From Mucilaginibacter myungsuensis (GTDB lineage Bacteria; Bacteroidota; Bacteroidia; Sphingobacteriales; Sphingobacteriaceae), in contig NZ_JADFFL010000005.1 of assembly GCF_015222005.1 (NCBI RefSeq), forward strand, positions 248,001 to 312,000: a DNA stretch of 64,000 nucleotides, given 5' to 3'. Positions 15,453 through 24,976 of the stretch are shown here, piece after piece. Numbering within the stretch: the first letter of the stretch is position 1; each line of letters begins with the position of its first letter. A program made the translations under genes and the position numbers. Under the pieces are notes generated by a model that was not told where the DNA came from, made no database searches, and saw only the letters and a list, made by a program, of their open reading frames with translations.

Positions 15453-16256
15453 ATGAAATACAATTTTGAGCGGATAAAGGCAGATGTGAAGCGCCTTCAT
15501 GTCCAGGGAGTAAGTTTGCTAAATGCAATAAGAGATGAACAATTCCCTAAGCAGATGGAAGAGCATTTCACACAAGTACTTAAAAAAAACTATCAGGAAT
15601 TTAAGAAAGGATTACCGGTATTCAGTGCTTCGTACCAAACATGGTATAGTGAAGCTCTTCCTTTGATCAAGATCCTTTTGCCTTTGCGCTATAATGACTT
15701 TATCCGTTTATATGAAAAGCCCAAGGTTCGCAAAGAGATCACTAAAGAAAATTATGTGATCGAAGATTATTTGAGCGATACCGTTGTGACCACTGGTTTC
15801 GATAAAAAAGTGGTTGCAGGACCGGATGCCGCCATCCCGGCATTTGAACAACAATTTCATATCGTCGGAGCGATCTTGAACACCCTCGAAAGTTCATTAC
15901 TTGATATCCGGCGTGAGATCCAGGCGGAACTATTAGATGCGGAATTGGAAAAAGCGGCTTTGTTAGCAAAAGGCAAATTATACCGTCCGGCAGGGATCGT
16001 TGCTGGGATCGTTTTGGAAAAACACCTTGAACACGTTTGTGAGCGCAGGCAACTCAAAATTAGCCGGAAGACGATTGCAGACATGAATGAAGCTCTCAAG
16101 AAATATGAGGTCATTGGTTTCCCAGAATACCGGCACATCGGGTTGCTTGCTGAACTTTACCAGCTTTGCGTCCAGAATAAAAAACGCGAACCTGAACAAA
16201 ATGAAGTCGCCGATCTAATCAACGGTGCAGATAAGATGATAAAGACAATATTTTGA
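15453..16256 (+). CDS. HEPN-like protein with degenerate active site
   Basis: This 267-residue protein is not assigned to a named family. The last 95 residues look like a HEPN-type helical domain: RPAGIVAGIVLEKHLEHVCE, a DMNEALKKY helix, then LYQLCVQNKKREPEQNEVADLI with the usual KREP...EV.DLI pattern. The catalytic R-x4-H of HEPN ribonucleases is not present, as the corresponding stretch reads CVQNKK. The N-terminal 150 residues are helical and contain a YQTWYSEALPLIKILLPLRY segment. It stands alone, with 200-bp gaps on each side. Confidence 0.6.
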   Translation: MKYNFERIKADVKRLHVQGVSLLNAIRDEQFPKQMEEHFTQVLKKNYQEFKKGLPVFSASYQTWYSEALPLIKILLPLRYNDFIRLYEKPKVRKEITKENYVIEDYLSDTVVTTGFDKKVVAGPDAAIPAFEQQFHIVGAILNTLESSLLDIRREIQAELLDAELEKAALLAKGKLYRPAGIVAGIVLEKHLEHVCERRQLKISRKTIADMNEALKKYEVIGFPEYRHIGLLAELYQLCVQNKKREPEQNEVADLINGADKMIKTIF

Positions 16257-16364
16257 TGGTTATGAAAATATATAAGCTAACGCCCCTCTTGCAGTAACAT
16301 TACGACAATAAGTGATGTGGTTCTTTTATCATTATTTCAGCTGTGGCTATATCGCTACTAACGT

Positions 16365-16391
16365 GAATGCCCAACTCGTGGCTGGGCATTC
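16365..16391. terminator. Hairpin between convergent genes, possible terminator
   Basis: GAATGCCCA (16365-16373) and TGGGCATTC (16383-16391) form a perfect 9-bp stem with a 9-base loop. It lies between the 3' ends of the HEPN-like gene (plus) and SDR 6 (minus). There is no strong U-tract on either side, so termination is likely but not certain. Confidence 0.5.
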
Positions 16392-16425
16392 GATTATAGT
16401 TAACATCATATTCTGCTCAATTAAA

Positions 16426-17421
16426 TCAAGCTTTCCCGCCGCCGTTGGCGCCGTATATCTGTCCGGTTGAAAAGCTCGCATCGCTTGCTGCTAATTGTAC
16501 ATAAATGGAGGCGAGTTCTACGGGTTGTCCTGGACGAGCCAAAGCGGTCTGTCCGCCGAATTCTTTAAGCTTTTCCATGGTCGCCCCGCCGCTTACCTGC
16601 AACGGTGTCCAGATCGGGCCAGGCGCTACACCATTCACCCGAATACCTTTTGGCCCTAACTGTTTTGCCAGCGATTTCACATAATTAGTGGTTGCGGCTT
16701 TGGTTTGCGCGTAATCATACAGATCGCCTGATGGATCAGTAGCCTGTTCGGACGTCGTACCGATGATCACCGAACCCGGTTTCAAGTGTGGCAATGCTGC
16801 TTTAGTAGTCCAGAAGGGTGCGTATATATTTGTTTTAATGGTCGCGTCAAACGCTTCACTGGTAATGTCCAGGATAGACTTCTGTGTTTGCTGCCTGGCT
16901 GCGTTGTTCACCAGGATGTCCAGCCCGCCTAATTGTTTAACGGCTTCGTCTACCAATTTTTTACAAAAAGCCTCGTCGCGCAGGTCGCCGGGAATGGCGA
17001 TAGCTTTGACGCCTTCCTTTTTAATTAATGCGATCACTTCCTGCGCATCTGCCTCTTCCGTCGGATAATAATTAATGGCTACATCCGCGCCTTCACGTGC
17101 GTAGGCGATGGCAGCAGCGCGGCCCATACCGGAATCACCACCAGTGATGAGTGCCTTACGACCTTTCAGTCTTCCCGACCCCTTGTAGCTTGTCTCACCA
17201 TGATCGGGTTTCGGTGTCATTTTGCCGGCCAATCCCGGCCATTCCTGCTTTTGCTCCTGAAAAGGTGGCCTGGGGTATTTGGTGGTCGGGTCTTCCAATG
17301 CTACGTTTTCCATAGTTTTATCATTTACGGCACCAAAGGCCGGTGCAACAGCTGCTGCCGCCAGCGTGGTGCCAAGGCCGGCGACCATTTGGCGCCGACT
17401 CATTTTATTTTTTTCATCCAT
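16426..17421 (-). CDS. SDR-family oxidoreductase with Tat-like signal (SDR 6, YghA-like)
   Basis: This 331-residue protein starts with a twin-arginine leader: MSRRQMVAGLG followed by a hydrophobic LAAAAVAPAFGA stretch. Then comes a YghA-type linker (PRPPFQEQKQEWPGLAGKM) and a normal SDR domain with TGGDSGMG near residue 93, NNAA in place of NNAG, and YAQTK. A Tat leader would let the folded NAD(P)-binding protein be exported; export is inferred. It ends the adh operon and begins 1 bp after the DUF6496 stop. Confidence 0.88.
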   Translation of the reverse strand: MDEKNKMSRRQMVAGLGTTLAAAAVAPAFGAVNDKTMENVALEDPTTKYPRPPFQEQKQEWPGLAGKMTPKPDHGETSYKGSGRLKGRKALITGGDSGMGRAAAIAYAREGADVAINYYPTEEADAQEVIALIKKEGVKAIAIPGDLRDEAFCKKLVDEAVKQLGGLDILVNNAARQQTQKSILDITSEAFDATIKTNIYAPFWTTKAALPHLKPGSVIIGTTSEQATDPSGDLYDYAQTKAATTNYVKSLAKQLGPKGIRVNGVAPGPIWTPLQVSGGATMEKLKEFGGQTALARPGQPVELASIYVQLAASDASFSTGQIYGANGGGKA

Positions 17422-17422
17422 C

Positions 17423-17599
17423 TCAGTTTTTCTTTTTTGGTGCTTTAGCGCCTTCTTTTCGGGCTTCGGAAAGTCCGATAGCGATGGCTTGTTTTTTACT
17501 GGTAACTTTTTTACCGCTGCCGCTTTTGAGCGTGCCCTCTTTTTCTTCGTGTAAAGCCTGGTGGACCTTGTCCTCTGCCTTTTCTGAATATTTAGCCAT
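17423..17599 (-). CDS. DUF6496-type small basic protein
   Basis: This 58-residue lysine-rich protein reads MAKYSEKAEDKVHQALHEEK and ends SEARKEGAKAPKKKN. The GKKVTSKKQAIAIGLSEARK block is the conserved core of DUF6496 proteins, which are small and usually encoded in stress gene clusters. It sits between two SDR genes, 30 bp after SDR 7 and 1 bp before SDR 6. Function unknown; the strong positive charge suggests nucleic-acid contact. Confidence 0.82.
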   Translation of the reverse strand: MAKYSEKAEDKVHQALHEEKEGTLKSGSGKKVTSKKQAIAIGLSEARKEGAKAPKKKN

Positions 17600-17629
17600 A
17601 GTATTGTTGTTTTCTGTTATTGTTTTTTT

Positions 17630-18475
17630 TTAACCATTGACAACTTCGCCGCCATTAACGTGAATGACCTGACCAGTGATAAAAGACGCGTCGTCCGAAG
17701 CCAGGAAAACATAGGCCGGGCCGAGTTCTGATGGCTGGCCGGCTCGTTTCATCGCGGTCTCGCTGCCAAACGATCTGATCTTTTCCTCATCAAAAGTGGC
17801 AACGATCAGTGGCGTCCAGACCGGCCCGGGTGCTACCGCATTCACCCTTATTTTCTTTTCCGTCAGATTCGTCGCAAGAGATCGGGTAAAGCTGGTGATA
17901 GCGCCCTTAGTAGAAGAATAGTCGATCAGGTTCGGTGAGGAACGGTAAGCGGTAACCGAGGTCGTATTGATGATACAGTCACCTTCGTGCATGTGCTCCA
18001 GCGCCTCGTTGGCAAAATGGAAGTAGGCAAAGATATTGGTCCGGAAAGTATCCTCCAGCTGTTTTTCATCAATGGACTTAGGGTCTTTTTGCGGTAGTTG
18101 CATGCCGGCGTTGTTGACCAGAATATTCAGTTTACCCAGATTGGCAACGGTGCTTTGGATCGCTTTTTTACAAAAAGCAGCTTTTTTAACATCGCCTTTA
18201 ATGAGCAGGCATTGGCGTCCTTCCGCCTCGACCATTTCTTTGGTAGCCTTAGCGTCAATATCTTCGTTAAGATAAACGATCGCCACATCAGCGCCTTCCC
18301 GTGCGAAGTGAACGCTGACAGCACGACCGATACCTGAATCACCGCCGGTAATGAGCGCCACTTTATCTTTAAGTTTGTGAGAACCTTGATAACTGCTCCT
18401 GATATATTCCGGAGCCGGATCCATCTTCGCTTCGATGCCCGGCTGCCGGTTTTGTTTTGCGGGTGCTTTTGCCAT
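17630..18475 (-). CDS. SDR-family oxidoreductase, general stress type (SDR 7)
   Basis: This 281-residue protein belongs to the YghA/GSP39 group: an extended N-terminus (MDPAPEYIRSSYQGSHKLK), TGGDSGIG near residue 45, NNAG, and YSSTK. The C-terminal ASFITGQVIHVNGGEVVNG is canonical. It is a paralogue of SDR 6 without the Tat leader. Located 7 bp after SDR 8 in the adh operon. Confidence 0.9.
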   Translation of the reverse strand: MAKAPAKQNRQPGIEAKMDPAPEYIRSSYQGSHKLKDKVALITGGDSGIGRAVSVHFAREGADVAIVYLNEDIDAKATKEMVEAEGRQCLLIKGDVKKAAFCKKAIQSTVANLGKLNILVNNAGMQLPQKDPKSIDEKQLEDTFRTNIFAYFHFANEALEHMHEGDCIINTTSVTAYRSSPNLIDYSSTKGAITSFTRSLATNLTEKKIRVNAVAPGPVWTPLIVATFDEEKIRSFGSETAMKRAGQPSELGPAYVFLASDDASFITGQVIHVNGGEVVNG

Positions 18476-18482
18476 GGCGTAA

Positions 18483-19268
18483 TTACTTTTGTTCTACAGG
18501 TTTTTGCTGTTCGTACATCGTATGAGCGACATTGCTATCCGGGATCAGGCTGCTCACGTTTACTTCCACTTTGTTCTTAAATCCAGAGATCATACGATCG
18601 GCACCGGCCATCAGCGCGTCATAACCGTCCTTCGCTACGTCAGCCGGATCTGATAGGGCCTCCTTATCCTGCACGATCTTGCTGTCCTGCATACCGGCTT
18701 TGTTAAAGAAGTCAGTATCAGTAGCACCTGGCAGCAGAGCGGTGATAGTGATGCCGGAATCTTTCAGTTCTTCGCGGATAGCGGTTGTAAAGGAAAGCAC
18801 AAAAGCTTTGGTAGCATGGTAGACGGCTTGCCACGGGCCGGGCAATTTACCGGCTACCGACCCAAGGTTAAGGATCTTGCCTTCGCCCCGGTCGGCCATT
18901 TGTCTTACGAAATGCTTGGTCAGGATAACGGTTGCACAGATGTTCAGATGGATGATGCCGAGCTCGCGTTCCAGTTCATTGTCTTTGAATAAGCCGTAAA
19001 CACCCATGCCGGCGTCGTTCACCAGTACATCAACGCGCTGGGTAACTTCGCTGCACAAAGCCTTGGCCTGTTCCATGTCGGACAGGTCTTTCGCAATCGT
19101 TTGTACGCTGACGCCTGATGTTTCCAACTCGGCTTTAGTGCTGTCCAGTTCGGTTTGGTCGCGCGCTACGATGATCAGGTTATAATTGTCTCTGGCGAAC
19201 AGTTTCGCCAGTTCTTTACCGATACCGCTGGTACCGCCGGTGATCAGTGCTGTTTTTTGATTTTCCAT
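18483..19268 (-). CDS. SDR-family oxidoreductase (SDR 8)
   Basis: This 261-residue SDR starts at ATG 19268, whose A is shared with the stop codon of the upstream alcohol dehydrogenase gene (TAATG), so the pair is translationally coupled. Motifs: TGGTSGIG near residue 10, NDAG in place of NNAG, a Ser in LNLGSVAG and YHATK. It resembles the YqjQ/DltE-like branch. A longer open frame to 19322 lies inside the adh coding region and is rejected. Confidence 0.9.
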   Translation of the reverse strand: MENQKTALITGGTSGIGKELAKLFARDNYNLIIVARDQTELDSTKAELETSGVSVQTIAKDLSDMEQAKALCSEVTQRVDVLVNDAGMGVYGLFKDNELERELGIIHLNICATVILTKHFVRQMADRGEGKILNLGSVAGKLPGPWQAVYHATKAFVLSFTTAIREELKDSGITITALLPGATDTDFFNKAGMQDSKIVQDKEALSDPADVAKDGYDALMAGADRMISGFKNKVEVNVSSLIPDSNVAHTMYEQQKPVEQK

Positions 19269-20476
19269 TAATTCTCGATCTTTACAGGTTCGGTGTTTTC
19301 GGTTTCTTTTCTTTGCTCCCAAGGTTTCAATACCACTTTAACGCAATCCTCCTGCTTTTTATCAAAGATCTCGTAACCATGTGTCACTTCGCTGAGCGGC
19401 AAAGTGTGGGTAATGATGTCGTCCAGCACAACCTTTTCGGTTTTCACCAGTTCGATCAGGTGATCGATATAGTTCAGCACCGGGGCCTGGCCCATTTTAA
19501 GGGTAATGCCCTTGTCGAATAGCCGGTGCAGCGGGAAGTTATCATAGGTGGAGCCATAAACGCCCATAATAGATACAGTACCCATACGGCGTACAGCTCT
19601 GAAGGCCAGATCAAGCACTTTCATGCTGCCGACCTCGAAATTTATCAGTGCTTTCGCTTTGTCCACGATATTGCGTTCCGGCTCGAAGCCGACCGCTTCC
19701 ACGCAAACATCGGCGCCGCGGCCACCGGTCATTTCCCGGATGGCTTCTACCACATCCACTTCATTGGGATTCAGGGTCTCGACTTTGTTGACCGCGCGGG
19801 CTTTGTCAAGGCGGTAGTTGAGCGGATCGATAGCAATGACGCGGCTGGCACCGTTGATCCAGGCGGCTTTCTGCGCCATCAGGCCAACCGGGCCGGAACC
19901 GAATATGGCCACCACCTCACCGCCTTTCAGTTGCGCCCAGTCAATAGCGGACCAGCCGGTAGGAAATATATCGGTCAGGAAGAGTACCTGTTCATCGCTC
20001 ATGTTATCCGGAACGATGCGCGGGCTGATGTCGGCGTAAGGAACGCGTACATATTCTGCCTGCCCCCCGGAATACCCCCCGTACAGATCGGTGTAACCGA
20101 ACAGGGCTGCGCCTTTTTGGTCGGCCATATCACCGTTAGGTCCATAATGTTTATAGTTCGAGTTCTCGCAGGCGGGAGAAGCGTCGTGCTGGCAGAAAAA
20201 ACAATGCCCGCAGGAGATCGGGAAAGGCACGACCACGCGGTCGCCTTTTTTCAGGTTCTTAACGCCTTTGCCTACTTCTTCGACGATACCCATGAATTCA
20301 TGACCCATGACCATGGGTTTGGGTTGTGGCACACCGCCGCTTAAAATATGCAGGTCGGAACCGCAGATGGCGGTCGAAGTGACTTTTAGGATCACGTCGG
20401 AATCCTGTAATAAACGCGGATCTTCTACCGTGTCATAGCGAATATCGCCGGGTTTGTGAAATACTGCTGCTTTCAT
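19268..20476 (-). CDS. Zinc-dependent alcohol dehydrogenase, FdhA-like
   Basis: This 402-residue MDR-superfamily enzyme has the catalytic zinc site (ICGSDLH near residue 38, GHEFMG near 58) and the structural zinc site in CGHCFFCQHDASPAC (four Cys, residues about 90-104). NAD binding is by FGSGPVGL near residue 192. The long insert (YKHYGPNGDMADQKGAALFG) is typical of the glutathione-independent formaldehyde dehydrogenase group. It leads the operon adh-SDR 8-SDR 7-DUF6496-SDR 6. Confidence 0.9.
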   Translation of the reverse strand: MKAAVFHKPGDIRYDTVEDPRLLQDSDVILKVTSTAICGSDLHILSGGVPQPKPMVMGHEFMGIVEEVGKGVKNLKKGDRVVVPFPISCGHCFFCQHDASPACENSNYKHYGPNGDMADQKGAALFGYTDLYGGYSGGQAEYVRVPYADISPRIVPDNMSDEQVLFLTDIFPTGWSAIDWAQLKGGEVVAIFGSGPVGLMAQKAAWINGASRVIAIDPLNYRLDKARAVNKVETLNPNEVDVVEAIREMTGGRGADVCVEAVGFEPERNIVDKAKALINFEVGSMKVLDLAFRAVRRMGTVSIMGVYGSTYDNFPLHRLFDKGITLKMGQAPVLNYIDHLIELVKTEKVVLDDIITHTLPLSEVTHGYEIFDKKQEDCVKVVLKPWEQRKETENTEPVKIEN

Positions 20477-20582
20477 AAGATAGATGTGATGATTGATGTA
20501 TCTGTTTAACTTTAAGTAAAATTATTTGTTTAATAATATTTAAAATAGCAAACACAGCATGCCGGGATTTTGTAGTAGATTC

Positions 20583-21566
20583 ATGAGTAAGATCAACCAC
20601 CTGCCGGGAAGCACGATTGTGATCACCGGCGCATCGAGCGGCGCAGGCCGAGCAGCCGCTTTAGAATTCGCTAAACAAGGCTGTAATCTGGTGCTGGCGG
20701 CGCGGAACGAGGCTGCCCTGAACGAAGTCAAAGCCGAATGTGAGAGCCTTGGGGCGCAGGCGCTGGTGGTGGTGACCGATACCAGTGAAAGCAGATCAAT
20801 GATCAATTTGGCGAACGCGGCAATAGACTGGCAGGACCGGATAGATGTCTGGGTCAATAATGCCGGTGTACTGGCTGCCGGTGACTTTGATAAAATGCCG
20901 ATGGCGGTGCACGAGCAAGTGATCAAAACCAATCTGTTGGGTTATATGAATGGCGCGCATGCCGTGCTTCCGTTCTTTAAGGAGCAAGGCCGGGGTATAC
21001 TGATCAATAACATTTCTATAGGCGGCTTCCTGCCGGTGCCCTATGGTGCGGGTTACACCGCGGCCAAATTCGGTTTGCGCGGCTGGTCGGAAGCGCTTAA
21101 AGCTGAATTAACGGAGTTCCCGGAGATCTACGTGTGCGACCTGTTCCCGGCTTTTTTGGACACACCGGGTATCCAGCATGCGGGTAACCATACCGGAAAA
21201 CTATTGAAACCCGCGCCGCCGGTCTACGATCCGGCGCGACTGGCGCAGACGATGGTGAAGGTAGCACAAGGCCCGTCCGCCAATACTTATGTGGGGAGTG
21301 TTTCTTTATTATTGAAATTTGGCCACGCAGTCTTTCCGGAACTGATGACCAAGGCTACTGGTTTTGTAATGCGCCGTTATTTGAATTCAGCTGATCCTAT
21401 TCCACTAAGTGATGGCAATGTATTTACAACCGTAGATTATGGCATGAGTACACACGGCGGTTTTGGGTTGCCGGGAGCACCGAAGGCGCACCGTAAATAT
21501 ATCGCTGGCGCTTTGCTGGTCGGCATAGCGGCGGGGAGCCTGCTTTTTTTCCGTCGGTTTAAATAA
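20583..21566 (+). CDS. SDR-family oxidoreductase with C-terminal membrane anchor (SDR 9)
   Basis: This 327-residue SDR has TGASSGAG near residue 14, NNAG (DVWVNNAGVLAAG), a Ser in NNISIGG and YTAAK. After the catalytic domain comes an extension of about 90 residues ending in a hydrophobic helix (IAGALLVGIAAGSLLFF) and basic RRFK, so the protein is probably anchored in the membrane. It is divergent from the adh operon. An upstream ATG at 20559 is also possible (335 residues). Confidence 0.88.
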   Translation: MSKINHLPGSTIVITGASSGAGRAAALEFAKQGCNLVLAARNEAALNEVKAECESLGAQALVVVTDTSESRSMINLANAAIDWQDRIDVWVNNAGVLAAGDFDKMPMAVHEQVIKTNLLGYMNGAHAVLPFFKEQGRGILINNISIGGFLPVPYGAGYTAAKFGLRGWSEALKAELTEFPEIYVCDLFPAFLDTPGIQHAGNHTGKLLKPAPPVYDPARLAQTMVKVAQGPSANTYVGSVSLLLKFGHAVFPELMTKATGFVMRRYLNSADPIPLSDGNVFTTVDYGMSTHGGFGLPGAPKAHRKYIAGALLVGIAAGSLLFFRRFK

Positions 21567-21681
21567 CCACCTTGTCCCAATTCCGATCGATAAAGATCGA
21601 AACATATCAGCCTGATAGCAGTTATATCAGCTCAACCGTTACTCGGGGCATTGAGCTTTGGGCAGCTATTAACCCGAAGCG

Positions 21682-22029
21682 ATGACAACTTTATTTTTTC
21701 AGCTGCAGCGTCAGCTTTCCTTAATGATAGTCCCTGATACCCTGGCGCATCTGAACGGACATACTATTATCACCCATACATATAGTATCTACAAAGACAC
21801 GGGGATGGGCGATCCGTTACTCTCGCGCAGCAAAGAAAGCACGCTTCATCTGGAAAAGATCGATGACCCTAACTATTTTGGGTTTATCACTTTTGAAATG
21901 CCGGATAAGCTTTTCAGCTACACGGCGGACGGGGCGTTGGAGTTGGAAGCCGGCGAAGCGCAGGAGATCATTGAATTTCTCAGTGACGTCCGCACCAACC
22001 CGTCACTTTGGAAAAATATAGACCAGTGA
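21682..22029 (+). CDS. Hypothetical protein
   Basis: This 115-residue soluble protein has no recognised family. It has an N-terminal FFQLQRQLSLMIV segment and an acidic C-terminal helix (ELEAGEAQEIIEFLSDVRTN). The composition and codon use look like real coding sequence. It stands between SDR 9 and the DUF892 gene, separated by more than 100 bp on each side. Confidence 0.6.
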   Translation: MTTLFFQLQRQLSLMIVPDTLAHLNGHTIITHTYSIYKDTGMGDPLLSRSKESTLHLEKIDDPNYFGFITFEMPDKLFSYTADGALELEAGEAQEIIEFLSDVRTNPSLWKNIDQ

Positions 22030-22215
22030 ACGCTTCTATTAATGGCCCTCCAATGACGTTTCGTTTTAATTAAAAACATTCGTATAATAATTAAATATTT
22101 TTTAGACCCTGGAACAAATATTCCCATTAGTGGTTTAAAAAGAAGTAGCCGCTCCATTCTGCCAAGCCCACGCGAATTATTCCGATTTACATATACCTCA
22201 AGATCATAAAATACT

Positions 22216-22764
22216 ATGCCTAAAGAAACCGGGGAACCGAAATTCAGCACCAAAACATCGCCTAAAGCCGAACCGGCTTTACTGGAATTATTTACCGATG
22301 GGATCAAAGACATTTACTGGGCGGAGAACCACCTCGTAAAAACCCTTCCGAAAATGCAAAAGGCCGCCACCTCCAAAACGCTTGTCGCCGCTATCGAAAG
22401 CCATTTGGAAGAGACTAAAACCCATGTCAGCCGATTGGAGCAGGTCTTTGAACTGCTGGGCGAAAAAGTGCAGGCACAGAAATGCGACGCCATGGAAGGC
22501 CTGGCCAAAGAAGGCGAAGGAATTATCGAAAGTACCGAACCAGGTACCGCCACGCGGGACGTGGGCATTATACTGGCTTCGCAAAAGGTAGAGCACTATG
22601 AGATCGCCACCTATGGCGGCCTGACCCAGCTGGCCCAAACCCTTGGTTTGGATGAAGTGGCCGAACTCCTTTACCAGACGCTGACCGAAGAAAAAGCGGC
22701 CGATCAGAAACTGACCGATGTAGCCGAAAGTGACATTAATTACCAAGCAGCAGATGAGCAATAA
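22216..22764 (+). CDS. DUF892 ferritin-like protein (YciE/YciF family), copy 1
   Basis: This 182-residue four-helix protein has the family signature ELFTDGIKDIYWAENHLVK, with the metal-ligand Glu residues in SHLEETKTHVSRLEQVF and SQKVEHYEIATYGG. YciE/YciF proteins are di-iron ferritin-like stress proteins. It overlaps the catalase gene by 11 bp, so the two are translationally coupled. A second copy is at 37091. Confidence 0.92.
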   Translation: MPKETGEPKFSTKTSPKAEPALLELFTDGIKDIYWAENHLVKTLPKMQKAATSKTLVAAIESHLEETKTHVSRLEQVFELLGEKVQAQKCDAMEGLAKEGEGIIESTEPGTATRDVGIILASQKVEHYEIATYGGLTQLAQTLGLDEVAELLYQTLTEEKAADQKLTDVAESDINYQAADEQ

Positions 22765-24967
22765 AAAACCGTCACCTAAAATGGGTACCGAAGGCGTGAT
22801 CGATAAACAATTGGTCGGCCAACCCGAAAATGATAAGACCACACAACTGGCAGCACATACGGCCGATGGTGCTGGTGAGCACATGAATACCAATACCGGC
22901 CTGCCCATCAATGATGACCAGAACTCGCTGAAAGCGGGTGACCGCGGCCCGACGCTTTTAGAAGATTTTATCCTACGGGAAAAGATCACGCACTTTGACC
23001 ATGAACGGATCCCGGAACGGGTGGTGCATGCCCGTGGTTCGGGCGCGCATGGCGTTTTCCAGGTTTACGAACCATTGGAGGAATATACCAAGGCCGGATT
23101 TTTAAATGACCCGAAACGCGAGACGCCTGTCTTTGTGCGTTTTTCTACAGTGGCCGGTTCACGTGGTTCCAGTGACCTGGCGCGCGATGTCCGGGGTTTC
23201 GCGGTGCGGTTTTACACGCCTGAAGGTAATTTTGATTTGGTGGGCAACAACATGCCTGTCTTCTTTATCCAGGATGCTATCAAATTCCCCGACCTGATCC
23301 ACGCGGTGAAACCCGAACCCGATAACGAGATCCCGCAGGCCGCCTCAGCGCATGATACTTTCTGGGATTTTATCTCCCTGATGCCCGAATCGGCGCATAT
23401 GGTGATGTGGGCCATGAGCGACCGTGCTTTGCCACGCAGTTACCGGATGATGGAAGGTTTCGGGGTACATACTTTCCGTTTGATCAATGCCGAAGGCAAG
23501 GCCAGCTTCGTGAAATTCCACTGGAAGCCGTTGTTAGGCGTACACTCGGTGGCCTGGGACGAAGCGCAGAATATTTCGGGTAAAGACCCTGACTTTCACC
23601 GCCGCGACCTCTGGGACGCTATTGAGAGCGGCGCTTTCCCGGAATGGGAACTGGGTTTGCAGATCATCCCGGAAGAAGACGAATTTAAATATGAATTCGA
23701 CCTGCTCGATCCCACCAAACTGGTTCCGGAAGAATTGGTGCCGGTGCAACGTGTCGGTAAATTGACCCTGAACCGCAACCCGGACAATTTCTTCGCGGAG
23801 ACGGAGCAGATCGCTTTTCACCTGGGACACATCGTACCAGGTATCGATTTCAGCAATGATCCTTTATTGCAAGGTCGTTTGTTCTCTTATACGGATACGC
23901 AACTGACCCGTTTGGGCGGGCCGAACTTCCAGGAGATCCCGATCAACCGGCCTATCGTGCCGGTTTATAATAACCAGCGCGATGGGTTTATGCGCCAAAC
24001 TATCAATAAAGGAAAAACCAGTTATAGCCCGAACTCCTTAGGCAATAACGACCCGCAGCAGGTCAAGGAGGCTGAAGGTGGTTTTGTGAGTTATCGTGAA
24101 CGCATCGAAGCCCGTAAAGAGCGTTTAAGAAATAAAAGTTTCTTTGACCACTTCAGCCAGGCGCGGTTGTTCTTTAACAGCCAGTCCGACCCGGAGAAAA
24201 ACCATATCGTAGATGCTTTGACCTTCGAACTGGGCAAGGTAAAAACGGTCGCCATCCGTGAACGCATGCTGGGCATCTTGGCGCAGATTGATAAAGGCCT
24301 GGCTACACAGGTAGCGTATGGGTTGGGCCTGCATTTACCAACCGATCTGCCGACCAATCAAAGTATTCCGGCCGACGGTGACCCGGTCGATTATGCATCC
24401 GTACAGGTGGATGGTTCATTAAAGAAATCTGAAGCCCTCAGTATGGCGAATACTGTTAAAGATAGCATCGAAAGCCGTAAGATTGCTATCCTTGCTGCCG
24501 ATGGTGCCAATGCGGCAACAATTACTAATGTAAAAGATAAATTGACCGCTGAAGGCGCGGTGGTGGAAGTTATTGCTCCCCGTGGTGGTTTCCTGACCGC
24601 CGCCGATGATACGCAGATCGAAGTTGACCAAAGCTTTTTGACCGCCGCTTCAGTATTGTTCGATGCGGTCTATGTAGCCGGTGGCAGCAACGCGGTAGCT
24701 TCGCTGGAGGCAGAAGCGAATGCGGTACATTTTTTAAATGAGGCGTTCAAGCATTGCAAAGCCATCGCGGCGCATGAGGATGCCATGCAGGTATTGGAAG
24801 CGACCTATTTCAGCAAAAAGCTACCACCGGATTATAAAGAGGAAAGCGTACTTTCTGAAGGACTATTGGTGGGCGACGGCAGCACCAAGTTTGCGGACTT
24901 ATTTGTAAAAATGATCGCGCAGCACCGTTTCTGGGAAAGAGAAAAGCCGCGTTTGATCCCGGCATAA
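22754..24967 (+). CDS. katE: Catalase HPII-type (large-subunit catalase)
   Basis: This 737-residue clade 2 catalase decomposes hydrogen peroxide. Residues visible: the distal His H92 in RVVHARGSGAHG, the catalytic Asn in GNNMPVFF near residue 165, and the proximal haem Tyr in RLFSYTDTQLTRLGG. Residues about 575-735 form the extra flavodoxin/GATase-1-like domain (KIAILAADGAN, VYVAGGSNAVASL) typical of KatE. The ATG at 22754 lies within the end of the DUF892 gene, so the pair forms one operon. A strong terminator follows at 24977. Confidence 0.96.
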   Translation: MSNKKPSPKMGTEGVIDKQLVGQPENDKTTQLAAHTADGAGEHMNTNTGLPINDDQNSLKAGDRGPTLLEDFILREKITHFDHERIPERVVHARGSGAHGVFQVYEPLEEYTKAGFLNDPKRETPVFVRFSTVAGSRGSSDLARDVRGFAVRFYTPEGNFDLVGNNMPVFFIQDAIKFPDLIHAVKPEPDNEIPQAASAHDTFWDFISLMPESAHMVMWAMSDRALPRSYRMMEGFGVHTFRLINAEGKASFVKFHWKPLLGVHSVAWDEAQNISGKDPDFHRRDLWDAIESGAFPEWELGLQIIPEEDEFKYEFDLLDPTKLVPEELVPVQRVGKLTLNRNPDNFFAETEQIAFHLGHIVPGIDFSNDPLLQGRLFSYTDTQLTRLGGPNFQEIPINRPIVPVYNNQRDGFMRQTINKGKTSYSPNSLGNNDPQQVKEAEGGFVSYRERIEARKERLRNKSFFDHFSQARLFFNSQSDPEKNHIVDALTFELGKVKTVAIRERMLGILAQIDKGLATQVAYGLGLHLPTDLPTNQSIPADGDPVDYASVQVDGSLKKSEALSMANTVKDSIESRKIAILAADGANAATITNVKDKLTAEGAVVEVIAPRGGFLTAADDTQIEVDQSFLTAASVLFDAVYVAGGSNAVASLEAEANAVHFLNEAFKHCKAIAAHEDAMQVLEATYFSKKLPPDYKEESVLSEGLLVGDGSTKFADLFVKMIAQHRFWEREKPRLIPA

Positions 24968-24976
24968 TTTACTAAC

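Noticed and set aside
19526..20344. Long plus-strand frame of 272 codons opposite the alcohol dehydrogenase gene
   Set aside because: It is antisense to a well-supported MDR enzyme with intact zinc and NAD motifs; the translated product has no recognisable domain and its frame mirrors the codon bias of the true gene.
22288..22989. Minus-strand frame of 233 codons across DUF892 and katE
   Set aside because: It runs antisense through two overlapping conserved genes and has no family features.
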